A stretch of DNA of 64,000 bases, from contig OENT01000157.1 of the NCBI GenBank assembly GCA_900239685.1, positions 1 to 64,000 of the forward strand. Direction: 5' to 3'. The notes under the pieces are model-generated. The model was not told the origin of the DNA and did no database searches. It saw only the letters and a program-made list of their open reading frames with translations. Shown piece after piece: positions 61,057 through 64,000 of the stretch. A program made the translations under genes and the position numbers. Each line of letters starts with the position of its first letter. Position 1 is the first letter of the stretch. This DNA comes from Rotaria macrura. Lineage: Eukaryota; Rotifera; Eurotatoria; Philodinida; Philodinidae.

Positions 61057-62770
61057 AATTCTTTAGCTCTACAAATAACAGCAAATAATTCATCTAATTA
61101 AAGCATGTAAGAAACAGTTAGTTTAAAAGAGAAGTGTTTATATATGCATAGACTAGTCTTGAAACAAGTACATTGGTTCGTCGTGAGACTGAATCTTGTG
61201 AGTATATTGAAGAAACAGAATAGTGTGAAGCATCTATTTCGAAGCTACTTTTGAATATCCTTCATCTGTCTTTGCTTTTTTTTTTCATCCTCAATATCCT
61301 CAGCAAGAAACAAAATTGAATCGGTTGATAATTATGAATTGACTGTAATAATTAGATATTTATATATCTTCCGTTTATTTTGTACACGAGGGAATCACTA
61401 GCATTGACTTTATTAACCCCGCGGATTTCACGATCAATTGGATATCATTAATTTCTTGCTGATTCGAAAAGAAAATAATATCCAGGGACTAATCTTCGTC
61501 GTAACTCTTTCACCATATATTAAAATGCACAACGGAACTTACAGAAAAATTCTAAAAGAGGCTTCTCTGTCTATGTCATGTCAATGTAAAAACAGAAAGA
61601 AATATGTTTAAAGATGTACATACTTTCAAAACCATCACAATATTGTACCTTAAAGAAGTATTCAAAAACTATTGTCTGTTTAATATATATGTTTTTAGAA
61701 ATTCAAACGCCTGATTAAAATAAATTTATAAAAGTTTAAATGAATTCTTCATGTCTGTAAATCTTCAATGATTGTCTAGTAAATTAAAATACCAAATCAT
61801 AAAAAATGTTCACCTCAACTCAAAACTCCTACTATCTTTTATTTCACTTATATTAAAATCATCATATTCGATTCAATAATATGAAGATATAGATTTAACA
61901 AAATAATATGCTGGAAATCTCAGACATATTATTTGGTCTGAAAAATGTTAACTCGCATATGTGTGCTAGATATATTCATTGACAAACTATCAAGGAATTC
62001 GTTCTATTCTATGATGCATCGTTAACAAGGTCTGAAACTATACGATACGTTATCGTATGTTTAAAGTCAATAAGCAATCATCTATGCTCCTTCGGTATAC
62101 GGTAAAATAGATGAATTGCGTAAAAAAAAGAGTTTCTCGTCTGGGATTAAACCATTGTACATATCATTATTTTTCAAGGGATGTTCATAATATTCCTTGA
62201 GGGCACCTATTTTTCTTGTATGATTTCAAAAGAGCGACGAATTTTAAAGATTGATAGCAGTTCTAACTTTTATATCAGTCGTACTAATTTCATTTTTATC
62301 ATCAGAGAGCGAATAGAAAAATATCATTTGTTAAAAAAAAACGAAAAAACAATCTGACTACTTAGTTGATTGATAAAATATTATAATAACAGAATTTTAC
62401 ATAGTCCTATTTTCAAACTTCTCATGGCAAAAGCATTTACAAAGAATATTTTTCAACTTTGTCATAACTTAAAAAAACTGGCAGATAGAAAGATAATAAT
62501 TAAGTATTCTAATGATATTGTCTGATAAATTCTATTTCTGTTTTTAATTCTATTGGAAAATCATGTACTCGATCTCAGATGAACTAATGCTGAATTAAAG
62601 AAAAAAAGAAATGAAAGAAACAATCTGAGTCGTAGGCTTTTAAAATATGTTCATTTATAGATTATGAAATAATGTGGATTTAAGTTTTGTGTAAATAATA
62701 ATCATGTTCATAAAGCAGCATTAAAAATACAAAAACACAAAGATACTTTTCCAGACGACAAAAATACAAT
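61057..62770. other. Intergenic region without supported genes
   Basis: About 1.7 kb between the SLC35E3 start and the RNF34-like stop codon, both on the minus strand. AT-rich; no open frame of note and no repeat with recognisable ends. It should include the SLC35E3 promoter and the RNF34 3' UTR. Confidence 0.5.
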
Positions 62771-63727
62771 TTATGATTTAAAAACGCGCACTACTCGTAC
62801 AACATTCGACCGACAAATAGGACACTCGGCAAGTAATTTACCACATTTGACACATGTCACCTAAAAGAATAGAAAAGACAAGTATTTATATGTTGATTCA
62901 ATTTTCAAGAAATAAGACATCATACTACTTGAAATCTTGGTATCAATACTAAAATGTTTTATTTTGATTTTCCTACATTTAGCAGTAGTGTTCGGCTTAC
63001 AAGGTACAAGAAAAAACAACAATTATCTGACTTAGACTGTGCACATACAAAACTATCAAACTCAATTGTTATGTACCTATTAAAATTAAAAATAGAAGAA
63101 CATATGTTGAAAACCTATCACTCCAATATAATTGAAGTCATTCTGAGACGAAAGGAAAAATTAAACTATGCTAATGGTCGATCAACTTCTTGTGATTCAA
63201 AGGAGATAGAATGTATGTGAATGAATCATACGACAGTCTAACGATCTAATATTGCTTTTCTTTAAAACAAAACATGCATGCATGTGTGCGTGTGTGAATA
63301 AAATATATTCTATGTCCATCGGTATTTGTTTTTAAAGATATAGTTTTTTTCTCTTATATATTTACTTACCATATGTCCACAATCCAAAAATACACAGTCA
63401 ACGATAGCATCCATACATATTTTACATAAGTCACTATCATTCGCTGCTATATCACCAAGTTCTTGTTCTTAAAGAGATGAACGAAAACTTTTTAACATAT
63501 AATTTTAAAAAACATTTTCTATTGATATTACGTTTAAGTTTTTCATTTTGTCGATCACGATAAAGTCGTCGAACTTTATCGATTAATTCATTCTTTTCAA
63601 TGCATCCTTTATAATCAACAAAATTCGCAGCCAAAAGTTCTTTCAATTCACGAATGTTCAAATCTTCAATGTTATCTTCATTATTGATTTCACTTAGAGA
63701 TTTGCGACGCGCTCGTTGATTTGTTGC
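62771..63727 (-). CDS. RNF34: RNF34/RFFL-type RING E3 ubiquitin ligase, 3' part (5' exons not found)
   Basis: Three exons: 63727-63532, 63467-63370 and 62860-62771, with introns of 64 and 509 bp. The first opens at an acceptor (TTTCAG), so upstream exons exist beyond or near the window end. The translated part (128 residues) begins with a linker. It then has the second SAP-like domain of RNF34/RFFL (IRELKELLAANFVDYKGC, KNELIDKVRRLY) and a C-terminal RING finger: DLCKICMDAIVDCVFLDCGH, then VTCVKCGKLLAECPICRSNV, ending in VFKS as in vertebrates. The RING recruits the E2 enzyme; family members ubiquitinate caspases and other targets. The N-terminal FYVE-like finger is not in view. Confidence 0.92.
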
Positions 63728-64000
63728 CTGAAAATTAGATAAATTAATAAATATACCTATGTACGTGATTCTATTGATCATTCAACGAGAGCTTTTGAAA
63801 AAAAATAACTATGAAAAATAAAAACCTATTGCAATAATTGAAGGCGTCATCAATCGATCGCATGTACTTTGAGGCACAAAAGAGACTTTCTAAATTAACC
63901 AGTTGTTATTTCATTAGACTCGAATATTAGAATCTCACATCTTGAAACTACATAAAGAAGATCTAAGTGTTGTTCAAATAAAAACAGTGCTTGCAAAGGA

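Noticed and set aside
62954..63220. Plus-strand 88-codon frame
   Set aside because: It lies in the 509-bp intron of the RNF34-like gene on the opposite strand and has no domain.

Overview
The window is eukaryotic and almost certainly metazoan. It is AT-rich, with intron-split protein genes on both strands. Most introns are about 49-71 bp, GT..AG, while a minority of 0.95-2.6 kb carry transposon debris. The gene set is animal: lysosomal beta-hexosaminidase, a calpain, mitochondrial rRNA methyltransferase MRM2, centriolar-satellite PCM1, a 3009-residue secreted lipid-transfer protein, SLC35E3 and an RNF34/RFFL-type RING ligase. Tiny introns, AT-richness, a FLYWCH finger fragment and many short DNA-transposon relics fit a bdelloid rotifer best; that assignment is inference.

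Layout. 1-4548: a tandem array of about 192-195 bp units, each holding one intron-containing tRNA-Ser of the UCN family. Anticodons AGA, CGA and TGA sit on almost the same tRNA body. Eleven copies are present, about half of them decayed, and the array is split by a 1.37-kb insertion. 4549-9766: gene-poor, with a 1.53-kb hAT-like element that has a perfect 8-bp target duplication. 9767-14477 (+): ten-exon beta-hexosaminidase whose 2.6-kb first intron holds a palindromic MITE and a 1.6-kb element with a 9-bp target duplication and a nested giant hairpin. 16756-18649 (-): calpain. 20830-21572: hAT relic keeping only the C-terminal transposase tail. 22055-23558 (+): two unrecognised small genes. 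27044-28029 (+): MRM2. 28246-39988 (+): 17-exon PCM1-like gene with MITE and FLYWCH remnants in its introns. 42052-57328 (+): 26-exon apolipophorin/vitellogenin-class lipid-transfer protein. 59348-61056 (-): SLC35E3. 62771-63727 (-): 3' part of RNF34/RFFL.

The protein genes form no evident pathway; they are ordinary housekeeping and secretory genes in an accessory-rich stretch. Exon joins were worked out by hand from splice consensus, reading phase and family similarity. For every complete multi-exon gene given below the summed coding length is a multiple of three. The most unusual item is the tRNA-Ser array, in which intron sequence appears to change together with the anticodon. Next are the beta-hexosaminidase, with Leu at the position of a normally invariant substrate-binding Arg, and the transposons dated by intact target duplications.
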